A stretch of DNA of 64,000 nt from Siphonodentalium dalli (GCA_032622095.1 CP136063.1:90621980-90685979), one strand, 5' to 3'. Shown: positions 9,798 to 21,117, counted from the first letter of the stretch. Made by a program: numbers and translations. Notes: a model not told the origin generated them from the letters alone.

Positions 9798-10392
9798 TCT
9801 TTGACCCTCCCAGGACTGGAGCTTCCTGAAATTTTGCGAAAATCCTGTGCCAATGCATTCTCTTACAGTCCTTCCCACGAGGAAAACACAGCGAGAGCAC
9901 TTATTTGCTCTCGCAATTCAGAAGACGGGTGTAATTGCGCCCATAATACAATCGTAAATTGGGTTTTTCTCAAACAAAATGTATTTTTGGGATAGACCTA
10001 TGTCCAGTTAAACTTTCACATGCCCATTATTTAACTGAGATGGGAAAGGTTCTAAATATACCTTCAAAAAGTTCAATATTGAATCAACTATTACAGTGAC
10101 CATGAACATTTTGATAAGAGGGATGAGTGCGAATTTTAGCACCCGTGAATTAAAAATTGCGAGTGCATTCGGGTGTGAGAGCAATCGCTCCCGTCTCCTG
10201 GGAAGGACTGCTCTTATACATGCAAGTCTCCCATAGGGAGCCTCGCATATATCAGAGAATACATTGGCTTAACGATATTTACCTTGACCTTTTAATCCAG
10301 TGCATTCTCTTATATATGTGAGGCGCCATATGGGAGACTCCCATATATAAGAGAATGCACTGGCACATTATCTTTAATGCTGCATCCTAGGC
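9798..10392. mobile_element. family C two-hairpin MITE, interrupted by element M (C3)
   Basis: The left part ('aggactggagcttcctgaaa', 'ccaatgcattctctta') stops at 9865. The sequence continues after element M with 'ctcttatacatgcaagtctc', the second hairpin and 'gcactggcacattatcttta'. The right terminus is truncated near 'gctgcatcctagg'. Confidence 0.8.
9866..10210. mobile_element. element M: 345-bp inverted-repeat element inside C3
   Basis: Its ends are CAGTCCTTCCCA(C)GAGG and its inverse CCTGGGAAGGACTG. The repeated target CTCTTA (9860-9865 and 10211-10216) flanks it and lies in the hairpin arm of C3. The interior holds 'gcgagagcacttatttgctc' and a mirror-like 'gtgagagcaatcgctccc'. A 6-bp duplication is unusual, so I do not assign a superfamily. 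Confidence 0.82.
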
Positions 10393-11112
10393 TTTGTGCA
10401 TTAATAAATACAGGCTTACAGGTTTATTTAGGCACAAACAGGGCTTGTTTTGTCATGTGCGATGATTCTTTTATTTTATAGTTCCATTTTCATGGTTGAG
10501 GTGAATGTCACGTACATCATTTGATGTCAACGAGATGCGTATGGAAAGTACATTTCATACGGATTTGTAAATATGGAACAGCAATAACACTGTACTTCTA
10601 GGAACAACTGAGCATGTAAATTTGTAAAATGAGTTTCACATAGCGATTCATGAAGCGTTGAAGCATTGGAAATGGTTTTCAATGCTATTTTTAATGGTTC
10701 ACTGAAACAGAAACTAAGTTACAAATTTACTCGAAACATATCACTAAGTTCAACATTTTATAGTATAATATAGAAATGATGTCCAGTTTTAAATAACATG
10801 AATGCAAATTTGTGGTGAAGTGGAAAAATTAAATGTGAGCGCAACCTTAAGATTCTGTCACAATTCTTGCTGATTAATGCAGTTTTAAGAGTACATTTAA
10901 TGATTAATAGTAATATCCTGTCTTTGCTTTTCATCTTTAGATTCTTTAGATCAAACAGACTATTCAGACCTCTATATCTGCTGAAATATTGATCCCAAAG
11001 AGATTTTTCTTATCTTCCTGCTGAGATTTAATGCGTAATTCGCTAAACTTTTCTTCATGAGTACCACATATCAGTCTATAATTTTTCAAAGTAGCCAGCC
11101 CTGTAATATGGT
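10393..11112. other. unassigned AT-rich sequence
   Basis: No gene, tandem repeat or inverted repeat recognised. Confidence 0.4.
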
Positions 11113-11233
11113 GTTGACATTTGCAGAATGAGGTCCCCAGAAGGTGAATTTAGTGAAGGGGTGCGGCCTCTCATCACTAAATTCCCCTTATGGGGACCTC
11201 ATTCTGCATAGGCTTCATCTTCTCTAGAAAGTA
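11113..11233 (+). mobile_element. family A MITE, left hairpin only (A2)
   Basis: 'Gttgacatttgcagaatgag' and a hairpin with the 'gtccccagaaggtgaattta' arm are followed by 'ataggcttcatcttct', the usual start of the central region. The rest of the element is missing. Confidence 0.75.
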
Positions 11234-11249
11234 TCCTTGTTATCAATTA

Positions 11250-11600
11250 ACAAGGATATTAGTTTGTCTTTTCTGTCTGTCCGTCCGTCCATAAGAATTA
11301 ATTTTCGTGTCTGCATGCTCCATAACATCGCAATGCTCTATTGGATTCTATTGAAACTTGCCATAGTTGTTCCTAATGAGGAGATGTTGTGTCGTGCAAA
11401 AAAATGTGTTTGTCCAATCGTTGATTCCTGTTTCAAGGTCACAGGAAAAGGTCATTCTCTTGATTATGTCACCAGGCACTCATTCGTGTCCGCTCCATAC
11501 ATTTTGTGTACATCTCATGATTTCAACGAAACAAGGAGTGATGGTTAATCTAAGGATGACGGTGTGCATAGTGGTTTGGTAAAGGTCAAAGTCGGATGTA
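11250..11600. repeat. (GTCC)-headed dispersed repeat
   Basis: 'Tctgtctgtccgtccgtcca' leads into 'gaaacttgccatagttgttc' and 'ggtcacaggaaaaggtca'. A plus-strand frame of 103 codons runs through it but has no familiar domain and follows the repeat head, so I do not call it a gene. Confidence 0.5.
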
Positions 11601-11867
11601 ATCCGATGCATACGCGTTAACAGTCTCAACAGATTGCACCTATTTTCAAAACAAACGCACACCTTATATGGAAACGAGCTGATTATGTTGCCTATTTTCA
11701 ATGCATTGTTTATATACGTTGGGCCCAGATACTAAATCTGATCTTTCATGAAAGTATGGGGGTATTATATTAAAAAAGACTTATTAAATTATTGGATGTC
11801 AGAGTATAAATTCACTCACGAGTTTATGGGGCATAGTCACTTCCGAGTGACAGTTCTTGTTCTTTTT

Positions 11868-12300
11868 TAGCTCACCTGAGACGAAGTCTCCGTTGGAGCT
11901 ATAGTCATCGCTCCTCGTCCATCGTCCGTCCGTCCGTCTGTCTGTCCCGTCTGTCCGTCCTCCCGTCAAGAATGATCTTCTCCTCCCGAACCGTAAGACC
12001 GAATGGGTTCATATTTGGTGTGGATGTTCCCTAGGTGAATCACATTCAGATTTGTTCAAATGAAGTCACCTGGTCAAATAGTTGCGAAGCTAGGACCATA
12101 ACTCTTTCCCACCATAGTAATTCTTACAGCAACTTATTCTCAAGTTTCATTGGGCTGAATGGGTTCATATTTGGTACAAAGGGTCCTTGGGGGACTGTGG
12201 TTCAGATTTGTTCAAATGAGGTCACTGTGTCGGATGTGGGCGGAGCCAGTGACATAACTCAAAAAATAAAACCCAAGAAAAACAAAAATTCAGATTGAAC
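11868..12300. repeat. (GTCC)n-headed repeat with 'agctcacctgagacgaagt' start
   Basis: The start 'tagctcacctgagacgaagt' is followed by GTCC/GTCT repeats, then two diverged units each with 'gaatgggttcatatttggt' and 'cagatttgttcaaatga'. A related copy lies at 13230-13560. Such repeats are common in mollusc genomes as far as I know. Confidence 0.7.
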
Positions 12301-12702
12301 TCAGGTTGCTCAATTTAACACACAAAATTAATTTTACATTTTTTTTTATAACATGTTATAAAATTTGAAAAATTATAAGATCCTCTGAGTTATGAAACTT
12401 CAGTCTTTAATGAAATCACAGAAACTTTCCATCACCCACCCCCCCCCCCCCCACCCTCACATGACCCAGGCCCCCATCCTGCCAACAGCCCCTTCACCCA
12501 TATCATATCACATCTTACCTCTCTCCAGAAGCAGTTATTATATCTGCCAATATTATATCTACCAGAGGACTCAGTCAGGTCATTAATTGAGATCAGAATG
12601 ACAGATTAGAGATTAGAATGTTATTGGACAGGTTTGTGTAAACACTGCACTAGCAACATTGGTGCTTGTTGTTATTATCAAATTAAAACAAAATTATGTT
12701 CT
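12301..12702. other. unassigned sequence with a poly(C) run
   Basis: A run of 14 C at 12439-12452 is the only notable structure. Confidence 0.4.
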
Positions 12703-13144
12703 CAAGCCTGAATTTAGTGTGTCTGACATTTGCAGAATGAGGTCCCCAGAGGGTGAATTTAGTGTTTAGTATTGCTACCCTGTACAGCAGGCTAGAATCA
12801 CCAAATACACCCTCCAGGGACCTCATTCTGCTTAGGCCTCATCTTCTGGGAAGTATCTTGAGTGTCAAATAGAAATTTAGTTTTTAGTTACTTTTTGACT
12901 TTTTCCATTCTGTTCAGTTTCTATGTCCCCTAATTTGCAAAAGATAAAATGCATAATCGAGGTTCTCAATAGGTGTGCATCACCGGGTGTGCATCACCAA
13001 CTTCAACAGTAGAACTTCAATCTGTTTCTAGGTTTCCCATGGCAGTTGAGGCCTAATCAGACTGAGTGTGAATTCGGTGATGCTAGATAAATTCACCTTT
13101 TGGGGACCTCATTCTGCAAATGTCAGACACTAAATTCAGGCTTG
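12703..13144 (+). mobile_element. family A MITE, full length (A3)
   Basis: The 442-bp element starts CAAGCCTGAATTTAGTGTG and ends with the inverse ...ACTAAATTCAGGCTTG. It has a complete left hairpin, a central region with 'cctcatcttctgggaagtat' and 'atgcataatcgaggt', and a right hairpin region that has lost part of one arm. The flanks do not show a clean 8-bp duplication. Confidence 0.88.
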
Positions 13145-13229
13145 GCTGTTTCATATTATTTTCTTAACCACCACTTATCCAGGTGAAGAAAAATTGGGGG
13201 GTATATTGGATTGAATTTGTCTTCTGTCT

Positions 13230-13554
13230 GTCAGGCAGTCCTTCTATCTATCTATCTGTTGGGATGTCTATCCATCTGTCTTTCAACAATTGTTTTCTTC
13301 TCCATATTAAAGACCGAATGTGTTTATATATTTTGGTGTGCATGTTCCCTAGGTGACTCACAATCAGATTTGTTCAAATAAGTTCATCAGATCAAATAGG
13401 TGCAAAGCCAGGACCATAACTGTTTCCCTCCATAGTAATTCTTAAAACAATTTCTTCTCAAGAACCATTGGGCCTATATAGCTTATATTTGGTATGGAGG
13501 GGCCTTGGGTGACCGGGGTTCAGATTTGTTCAAATGGGGTCATTTTTAGGAAAA
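13230..13554. repeat. (GTCC)-headed repeat, second copy
   Basis: It shares 'accgaatgtgtttatat', 'tgtgcatgttccctaggtga', 'gcaaagccaggaccataact' and 'cagatttgttcaaatgggg' with 11868-12300. Confidence 0.7.
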
Positions 13555-13674
13555 GAGGCCCCCAGAGGGTGAGGTGAATTCAGTGATGCTAGCCCACCTT
13601 GCGGAATAGTGTCATTAAATTCGCCGTTTGGGGACCTCATTCTACAAAGGTCAGACACACTAAATACAGGCTTG
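13555..13674 (+). mobile_element. family A MITE, right hairpin only (A4)
   Basis: One hairpin and the right TIR ending ACAGGCTTG are present. The 43 bases after it ('gctgtttcaaaattattttc' onward) match the 43 bases after A3. A3 and A4 therefore share a duplicated right flank, and the region was copied after insertion. Confidence 0.8.
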
Positions 13675-13718
13675 GCTGTTTCAAAATTATTTTCTTAACC
13701 ACCACTTATCCAGGTGAA

Positions 13719-14802
13719 ATCATACCCTGATTTTTCAATGGGGGGGGGGGGGTATATTGAATATTGGGGGGTATATTGATATTACTAGATTTTTTAGATA
13801 AATGGATCTCATAGATGGGGATTCACATTTGTTCTAATAGGGGCAGAGATAAGAGATTTAACTCTCCTCTATGCTGTTTGGTACTGGTATAATAATATTG
13901 ATTTCTAGGCAGCCTGGGTGAGGGCAATGTTTGGGGCAATGGGTAGTGAGTGTAGAGGGGGTGGAGTTTTGACCCCATACTTTAATCAAAATTTAAACAG
14001 TTGAAAATTTCATGCCTGATATAAAAAGGCGCTTGTGAGATTGGAAATTTCCAACAATTGAGAAAGTTTGAGATGTCGGTTGTGAAATTCCAAGCTAAGA
14101 CGGAAGGGGACTTGTTGAGCTGGAGGAGGGGGGGTGATCAGTAGTGTACTGTTGGTAATTTCAAGGTAGATATTCACCGATCTACATACATGAAGCCTCT
14201 CTAGCCACATATCCTGTTTAGATCTACTTCTTTTAAAATGATTATGAAAAGTTCTGACTGTTGTGGTCTCCAGAGTCCCAGTCTTATCAGTCTTTGCAGT
14301 CTGGTGAGCGACCCCACAGTCTTTGACTGTCTTGTTAGTTTAGTTTATCAATATCCCCAAATTTGCAGATGACGCAATGCATAATTGAGGTGTTTACTAT
14401 AGAAAGGGTTAACCTTACCTCAAAGTTATGATTTAATTTTAGTTGTGTATTATATCCTGGAGCCATGGAACTCAAACTGGATTAAAGCTGAAATAAATGT
14501 TTAAAATTCAATATTCATGTTGCTTTTCCCATTGAATTCATGGCTGAGTTTGTGATATATTATGAAATGACAAGTTTTGAGTGGAACTAAAAGTACATCA
14601 TTCGTTTCCATGAGAATGAAAATGTCACATTAATTTAGAATTTCAGTAAATATTTATTCATGATATTTTTTAATTTTTTAAATTTTATTTGGTCTCTCTA
14701 ATATGACCAATGGATGAAATTTTCACCCTTCATAGCAAAATCTGAATGTCGATCCTTCCAAATTATATATTTTTTGTAGTCATAGCATTAGGTAATGAGA
14801 TA
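13719..14802. other. unassigned sequence
   Basis: It has a G run at 13740-13752 and a short 'gtttactatagaaagggtta' fragment near 14390 that resembles family D ends. Nothing else was recognised. Confidence 0.4.
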
Positions 14803-14996
14803 CAGTAATGGCCTTAATAATCGACTCCTGAACCACAGCAGAATTATGGGTAATTGTTCAGGTTTTAGTCGGAAATATGGCTTGTTGCCATTCATCGGAA
14901 GCTCTCATTGAGACAAGCCATATTTCCGACTAAATCCTGAAAAAGTTACCCATAATTCTGATGTGGTTAAGGAGTCGATTATTTAGGGCATTACTG
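14803..14996. mobile_element. family B fold-back MITE (B3)
   Basis: CAGTAATGGCC...GGGCATTACTG with TA flanks. The loop is shortened on the right arm. Confidence 0.88.
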
Positions 14997-15435
14997 TAAC
15001 TTGGCAAAGAAGATGATTGGATCATTGTCTGGCTTTTCATTCTTTGATGTTTAACATGTTCTACATTCTAAACAGGAATTATGCTTTGTGATAAATACTT
15101 TGATATGCATGTTTACTATGACCTATGCTTTATGTTGATTCCTGTACTTATCAAACAGCCTTGATTGCTATTCGTTGATTGTACTTGATTGCTCTCATCA
15201 CTGATTATACTTGATTACACTTAAGTAAGTGCCTTGAAGACATGCTTAATTGGAACTGCATGATATTACTAAGGTAATAACCTTGGTTTATCCCTGTTCA
15301 CAATAGCACTTTACATCTTCATGATTCTACAGAACATCTTTGATTCTTTAAGGAATCAATGTAGCAATTTGAGTAGGACTTCATCCAGTCTTTCTTTGCA
15401 TGAAGAGGCCCATTATTCTGGCACTTGTCTCTATA
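14997..15435. other. unassigned sequence
   Basis: No gene or repeat recognised. It contains several 'ttgatt' repeats around 15.16-15.22 kb without clear periodicity. Confidence 0.4.
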
Positions 15436-15648
15436 CAGTAATGCCCTAAGTAATCGACTCCTTAACCACAGCAGAATTATGGGTAACTTTTCAGGATTTA
15501 GTTGGAATTATGGCTTGTTGCCATTCATCGGAAAGCTCTCGGTGAGAGCTTTCCGATGAATGGCAACAAGCCATATTTCCGAAAAAATCCTGAAAAGTTA
15601 CCCATAATTCTGCTGTGGTTAAGGAGTCGATTACTTAGGGCATTACTG
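15436..15648. mobile_element. family B fold-back MITE (B4)
   Basis: The 213-bp near-perfect palindrome CAGTAATGCCC...GGGCATTACTG is flanked by TA. The centre 'gctctcggtgagagc' is the fold point. Confidence 0.92.
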
Positions 15649-15654
15649 TACCAG

Positions 15655-16087
15655 CAGGCCTGAGAATAAGGTGCCTGTCTTTTGCAGAATGAGGATTCAC
15701 CAGAGGTTGAATTTAGTGACGCCATCAAGCATAGCGGGCTAGCATCACTAAATTCACCCTCTGAAAAGTTTCTTTATTATCAAATTTCTATAGAAACTTC
15801 TTCACATAGATTCTATTTCATTTTTACTTTAGGTTCTCTATATCCCCAAATTGGCAGACGACACATTGCATAATCGAGGTTCCCAATAGGTGTACATCAC
15901 AATATTCACCATTTGGGAACTTCAATCTGAGTCTATGTATGTCTCCCATAGCAGATGAGGCCATGCAGAATGAGGTCCCAAGAGGGTGAATTTGGTTATG
16001 CTAGCCCGCTATGCGGGATAGCATAAACTAAATTCACCCTCTGAGGACCTCATTCTGCAAATGACTGGCACACTAAACTCAGACTTG
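15655..16087 (+). mobile_element. family A MITE, full length (A5)
   Basis: It starts CAGGCCTGAGAATAAGG and ends ...ACTAAACTCAGACTTG. Both hairpins and the central 'tgcataatcgaggttccca' region are present. The target duplication is not evident. B4 lies 6 bp upstream. Confidence 0.85.
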
Positions 16088-16117
16088 GTCGGGATATGAA
16101 ACTTTGTTTTTTATTAA

Positions 16118-16369
16118 CCCTTTCTTTACTATTATACTCATTGACGAGTGGTTCCCTTAGGAAATGTTCAAACAATAAGTTCAGGTCGATTGTTGAACTT
16201 ATTATCTGAACATTTCCAACCAATGAATAAGAATCCTTCCTCAATTGTATTATCTTTTTGTCTGTCTGTCGTCTGCTCTTTTTTCCTGACCATCCCTCCA
16301 GATGAAGAATAGACCATTCCAATGCATAAAGTTAAACTGAGTGGGAGAATTTGTTTTGTATAGAAGGGG
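16118..16369 (+). mobile_element. family D MITE, nearly complete (D2)
   Basis: TTAA then CCCTTTCTTTACTATTATAC, the fold-back 'gaaatgttcaaacaataagt' with its inverse, 'ccctccagatgaagaataga', and the end 'gtatagaaggggttag'. The right TTAA has mutated to TTAG. Confidence 0.82.
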
Positions 16370-16377
16370 TTAGTTAA

Positions 16378-16790
16378 GCTGAAATGGTCACTGTCACCCC
16401 CTTTCGTTCAGTTGGGTACCCAGCTTTTTTAATTTTCTGTTGAGTACCCCCCAGCTTTGGTAAAATTTACATTTGGGTACTCATGCAGCTTGATGAAATC
16501 TCACACAGAGTGTGATTTAATTAGTGGTTGCTGTTAGTTGATTTGAAATGAACCTGTTAATTTGTAATACTTGATTTTATATGAATTGTGATGTATACTC
16601 ATCATGATGCTTGAAAAGTATAGCAGAGAAAAATTGTATGCATAGCTAGGACGTAGATACTGCAGATCGACTGCTTTCATAAAGCTGGGTACCCAAATGT
16701 AAATTTTATAAAAGCTGGGTAACCAACTTATACTTTTAAAAAGCAGGGTACCAACTGAACAAAATGGGGTGACAATGACCATTTCAGCGC
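16378..16790. mobile_element. element L: 413-bp inverted-repeat element
   Basis: TAGTTAA occurs directly on both sides (16371-16377 and 16791-16797). The ends are GCTGAAATGGTCACTGTC and its inverse. Inverted arms of about 110 bp carry repeated 'gggtacccagctt' motifs. Its target site is the end of D2. The 7-bp repeat, or 8 with one mismatch, would suit a hAT-type element. Confidence 0.82.
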
Positions 16791-16797
16791 TAGTTAA

Positions 16798-17390
16798 TAC
16801 TGGTGAAGACGAAGGAACTAGATGTGTTAAATTTAATACATGAGTCACGCTGGGAACAGCCCATGCTTTGATGCCTTGGGGCATACCAACACTAAATAGT
16901 TCCCCAAAATAAGTTATTAGCCCCATTACCTCCTTTTTACTCATGCACCGTAGATCGCCCAGTGAATGGTCCTCATTATTCGTCATGTCCTTCTGTATTG
17001 ACCACCTGTGACCCCGCCTCCAGCTCTGCTTTGTTCCTCATGATAAAAAGTGTTTGGAGAGGCCCACCATACTGAGAAGATGATACTACGCTTTGTTGTT
17101 ATCAATTTTTTCTCAATAGATTGGGGCAATTTACCACAGAATAGATAACTTTGATGACAGTTTTTAACTTTATGAATGACCATGTTGTTTGTATTGTCCA
17201 CTGTCTCTCTTAAAATTCTTCGCTTTCTTTAATTTATTAAAATATTAACCACTTGAAAATATTAACCACTTGACTTTAAGAAATTTCACACAATAGGACT
17301 TCCAGCAGGTCACACTAAATAGGATATTTAACAATCATAATTTATTTGAAATTGTCAACATTGGACATTCCCTTGGGCCAGTTTGAACTA
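16798..17390. other. unassigned sequence with two unrecognised minus-strand frames
   Basis: Two adjacent minus-strand frames (17201-16983 and 16986 onward) have fairly ordinary residue composition. They match no family I know. The second runs on into element L, which is a palindrome, so its C-terminal half is not genuine. Confidence 0.35.
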
Positions 17391-18525
17391 TGTCACAATT
17401 GTTACTAGTCCACAGCCCAGTCACATTGCCATGGAGGTGGAGGGCAAGCGATCCTTAAGTGTATAGCCCTGTCACATTGCCATGGAGGTGGAGGGTAAGC
17501 TATCCTAGCTTGTATCCCAGTCACATTGCCATGGAGGTGGAAGGCAAGCGATCCTTAAGTGTATAGCCCAGTCACATTGCCATGGAGGTGGAGGGCAAGC
17601 GATCCTTAAGTGTATAGCCCTGTCACATTGCCATGGAGGTGGAGGGTAAGCTATCCTAGCTTGTATCCCAGTCACATTGCCATGGAGGTGGAAGGCAAGC
17701 GATCCTTAAGTGTATAGCCCAGTCACATTGCCATGGAGGTGGAGGGTAAGCTATCTAGTCACAATTGTTACTAGTCCACAGCCCAGTCACATTACCATGG
17801 AGGTTGAGGGCAAGAGATCCTAGCATATAGCCCAGTCACATTACCATGGAGGTGGAGGGCAAGAGATCCTAGCATATAGCCCAGTCACATTACCATGGAG
17901 GTGGAGGGCAAGAGATCCTAGCACATAGCCCAGTCACATTGACATGGAGGTGGAGGGCAAGAGATCCTAGCATATAGCCCAGTCACATTACCATGGAGGT
18001 GGAGGGCAAGAGATCCTAGCATATAGCCCAGTCACATTGCCATGGAGGTGGAGGGCAAGCGATCCTTAAGTGTATTGCTCCCTGTCACGTTGCCATGGAG
18101 GTGGAGGGTAAAGCTATCTAGTCACAATTGTTACTAGTCCACAGCCCAGTCACATTACCATGGAGGTTGAGGGCAAGCGATCCTAGCATATAGCCCAGTC
18201 ACATTACTATGGAGGTGGAGGGCAAGTGATCCTAGCATATAGCCCAGTCACATTACCATGGAGGTGGAGGGCAAGCGATCCTAGCACATAGCCCAGTCAC
18301 ATTGACATGGAGGTGGAGGGCAAGCGATTCTAGCACATAGCCCAGTCATATTGACATGGAGGCGGAGGGCAAGCGATCCTAGCATATAGCCCAGTCATAT
18401 TGACATGGAGGTGGAGGGTAAGCGATACTAGCATATAGCAGTCATATTGCCTTGGAGGTGGAGGGCAAGCGAACCTATCATATAGCCCAGTCATATTGCC
18501 TTGGAGGTGGAGGGCAAGCGATCTT
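17391..18525 (+). repeat. ~49-bp minisatellite, about 22 units, with higher-order structure
   Basis: The unit starts 'cccagtcacattgccatgga', is 48-51 bp long and holds CCATGG. Units drift from 'tcacatt' on the left to 'tcatatt' on the right. Three consecutive units (about 150 bp) are repeated as a block near 17.47 and 17.62 kb. The spacer 'tagtcacaattgttactagt' recurs at about 17391, 17757 and 18119, marking larger duplicated blocks. Confidence 0.93.
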
Positions 18526-18651
18526 AACCTTCTGCTTGAAAGCCATCTAATCACTCAACTCTCCAATCAATGCTCTCAAATTTGACCACTTTCTTTGATT
18601 ATTTTCAGAATAGTCCTGGAGGATATATTCCGGCCTCCTTATAAAGTCCTA

Positions 18652-18862
18652 CAGTAAGGCCCTAAGTAATCGACTCCTTAACCACAGCAGAATTATGGGT
18701 AATTTTTCATGATTTAGTCGGAAATATGGCTTGTTGCCATTCATCGGAAAGCTCTCAGTGAGAGCTTTCCGACGAATGGCAACAGGCCAATTATTTCCGA
18801 CTAAATCCTGAAAAGTTACCCATAATTCTGCTGTGTTAAGGAGTCGATTTAGGGCATTACTG
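18652..18862. mobile_element. family B fold-back MITE (B5)
   Basis: The palindrome CAGTAAGGCCC...GGGCATTACTG has the left TA kept. On the right the TA has mutated to AA. Confidence 0.88.
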
Positions 18863-19289
18863 AACATTACTTTGCACTTAACTAACATTTAAAACTGGAA
18901 ACTTTTTAGTGACCTGAAGTGAGAATGCCAGCTTCTGATCAACACAGAATGGTGGGGGGGGGGACAACCTTCCATGCAAAAGGGTGAGGGGACAACTTTG
19001 ATTACCAGTATTGCAAATGTACCCTGCAACTCACATATTCATAAAAAAGGGGTCTGGGAGAAAAATCAAGCAGAGACAGATAGACATGCAGACAGATTGA
19101 CAGACAGACCCTACTATTTATATATATAGAAATACCAAGGAGAAGGGTTAATGTGTTCCAGGCAGCAAAAACATGATATGCCCATGAATTTGGAAAAGAG
19201 TATATACTATCTGAGGGTAATTCATTCTCATCATTTAAATGGCCATATGATACTCTTCTGTTAAGGGATTCAATCAAAACATAAAGGAA

Positions 19290-19503
19290 ACACTGCACAC
19301 AATCAAATCTCTGTCCTTTGATATTCCAAGGAGCTCTTCTGTTATCTTCTGTTCTAAAAGCTCTCACTAATGTGTGAGATGATAGCAGAAGGATATTGCT
19401 TTCCAGTCCCCAGGCGTAACTCACTAATATTAAATGGATTTTATATACCTACCAAAAATATAGCTTTCTAGTTGATTTTGTTTATGAAATAAAGGTCACT
19501 GGT
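19290..19503. repeat. direct repeat, left copy (flanks A6)
   Basis: 'Cacacaatcaaatctctgtc', 'gctctcactaatgtgtgaga' and 'aaaatatagctttctagttg' recur in the same order at 19915-20160. The pair brackets the A6 MITE. Confidence 0.7.
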
Positions 19504-19508
19504 GTTAG

Positions 19509-19902
19509 CAAGCCTGAATTTAGTGTGTCTCATATTTGCATAATGAGGTCCCCAGAGGATGAATTTAGTGACGCTATTCCGCATGGCGAGCTATATAGCA
19601 TCACCAAATTCACCCTCTGGGGACCAATTCTGCTTTAGGCCTCATCTTCTGGGAAGTATCTACAGTCTCAAATTAACATTGCTTTTGGTTAATTTTTCGC
19701 TTCTCAGAAGATAAAATGCATAATCGAGGTGAGGAAATTCAATCTGATCCTAAGGTCTCCCATAGCAGTTGAGGCCTAAGTAGAATGAGGTCTCCAGAGG
19801 GTAAATTGGGGATGCTAGCCCGCTGTGCTAAATTCACCCTCTGGGGACCTCGTTTCCTATAAAGTTCACATTCGGTCATTGGAAAAATAAATTTAGGCTG
19901 AT
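19509..19902 (+). mobile_element. family A MITE, degraded right end (A6)
   Basis: It starts CAAGCCTGAATTTAGTGTG with a left hairpin and the central 'aggcctcatcttctgggaag'. The right hairpin has a short loop and the final TIR is eroded after 'ctctggggacctcgtttcc'. Confidence 0.75.
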
Positions 19903-19914
19903 AAAGAAAGTAAC

Positions 19915-20160
19915 CATATTACACAATCAAATCTCCGGCCATTTGATGTTTGGAGGAGTTTTTGTCTTACATTCCTGTTTAAACGCTCTCACTAATGTGT
20001 GAGACGGTCTTACCGTATAACACTCGGCTTTCTGAACGATATAGTTTTCCATTCCTGAGGCGTAACAGGCTAATTTCAACATATTTTTATATACGCCTTC
20101 CTAAAATATAGCTTTTCTGGTCCACGTTCTTTTGAAATCAAGATGACTGGTGGATACTGA
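19915..20160. repeat. direct repeat, right copy (flanks A6)
   Basis: Diverged copy of 19290-19503, about 625 bp downstream. It could be a tandem duplication or the remains of long terminal repeats of an unseen element. Confidence 0.65.
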
Positions 20161-20391
20161 GGCCCCAACAACACCCAAGTAAAAATAATCTTGAGATTAG
20201 ATCATGCTTTGTCCGGCAATCAACTGAATTATTCAGGTACGAAACAGAAACCAAACAAAATTAGGGTGAGATGATTGCTCAGCAAATAATGATGTTATCT
20301 CTGTTCTCTATCCTTTGGGTGCTGGCCTCCATTTGTGAGAAATTTTCTTGATTTGTGTCAAAAATGGAATCTCAACAGGACTAACATAGTA

Positions 20392-20603
20392 CTGTATTGC
20401 CCTAAATAATCGACTCCTTAACTACAGCAGGATTATGGGTAATTTTTCAGGATTTAATAGGAAATATGGCTTGTTGCAATTCATCGAAAGCTCTCAGTGA
20501 GAGCTTTCCGATGAATTGCAACAAGCCATATTTCCGACTAAATCCTGAAAAATTACCCATAATTCTGTTGTGGTTAAGGAGTCGATTGTTTAGGGCATTA
20601 CTG
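20392..20603. mobile_element. family B fold-back MITE (B6)
   Basis: CTGTATTGCCC...GGGCATTACTG with TA on both sides. One arm has 'gttgcaattcatcg' where other copies have 'gttgccattcatcg', and the opposite arm has the matching complement, so the hairpin stays paired. Confidence 0.88.
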
Positions 20604-20677
20604 TACCAATTATTAGCGGTCTCGGACATTTATCGTTGATATCATGGCATGATACTTTTTTAATACTTGGAATTTAG

Positions 20678-20890
20678 CCCTTTCATGATGGGAGCTACGC
20701 TGGTGCAGCATTAAAGATCATGTGCCAGTGCTTTTACTTATATATGTGAGTCTGCCACAGGGTGCCTCGCACATATAAGAAAATGCACTGGCTTGCAAGG
20801 TAAATATTGTTAGGCCAATGCATTCTCTTATATATGCGAGTCTCCCATAGTCTCACATGGTTTTCGCAAAATTTCAGGAAGCTCCAGACA
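20678..20890. mobile_element. family C MITE, right end lost at junction with D3 (C4)
   Basis: CCCTTTCATGATGGGAGCT, the 'ggtgcagcattaaagatc' motif, a complete first hairpin, the linker, and a half-deleted second hairpin followed by 'aggaagctccaga'. It then passes directly into a left-truncated family D copy, which suggests recombination between two elements. Confidence 0.8.
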
Positions 20891-21117
20891 TCTTTATTAA
20901 CGAGTAGTTCCCATAGCAAATGTTCAGATAATAAATTAACCACCAGGTGTTTGTTGAACTTGTTGTCTGAACATTTCCATCCAATAAATAGGACTATACT
21001 GCACATTTATTATCTGTTCGCTTATTTTTCCTGAAAACCCCTCCAGATGAATAATAGACCCTTCCAATGTGTACTTTTATAGCTGAATGGGAGCATCCAT
21101 TCAGTATAAAAGGGGTA
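20891..21117 (+). mobile_element. family D MITE, left end lost (D3)
   Basis: 'Aacgagtagttcccatagca', the fold-back 'aaatgttcagataataaatt' with its inverse, 'cctccagatgaataatagac' and the end 'agtataaaaggggtaa'. Confidence 0.75.

Noticed and set aside
16534-16986. 150-codon minus-strand frame as a gene
   Set aside because: The second half reads through the inverted arms of element L, and the first half matches no family I know.
17391-18525. CRISPR-like array of ~49-bp repeats
   Set aside because: The units adjoin directly with no unique spacers, and the context is eukaryotic. It is a minisatellite.
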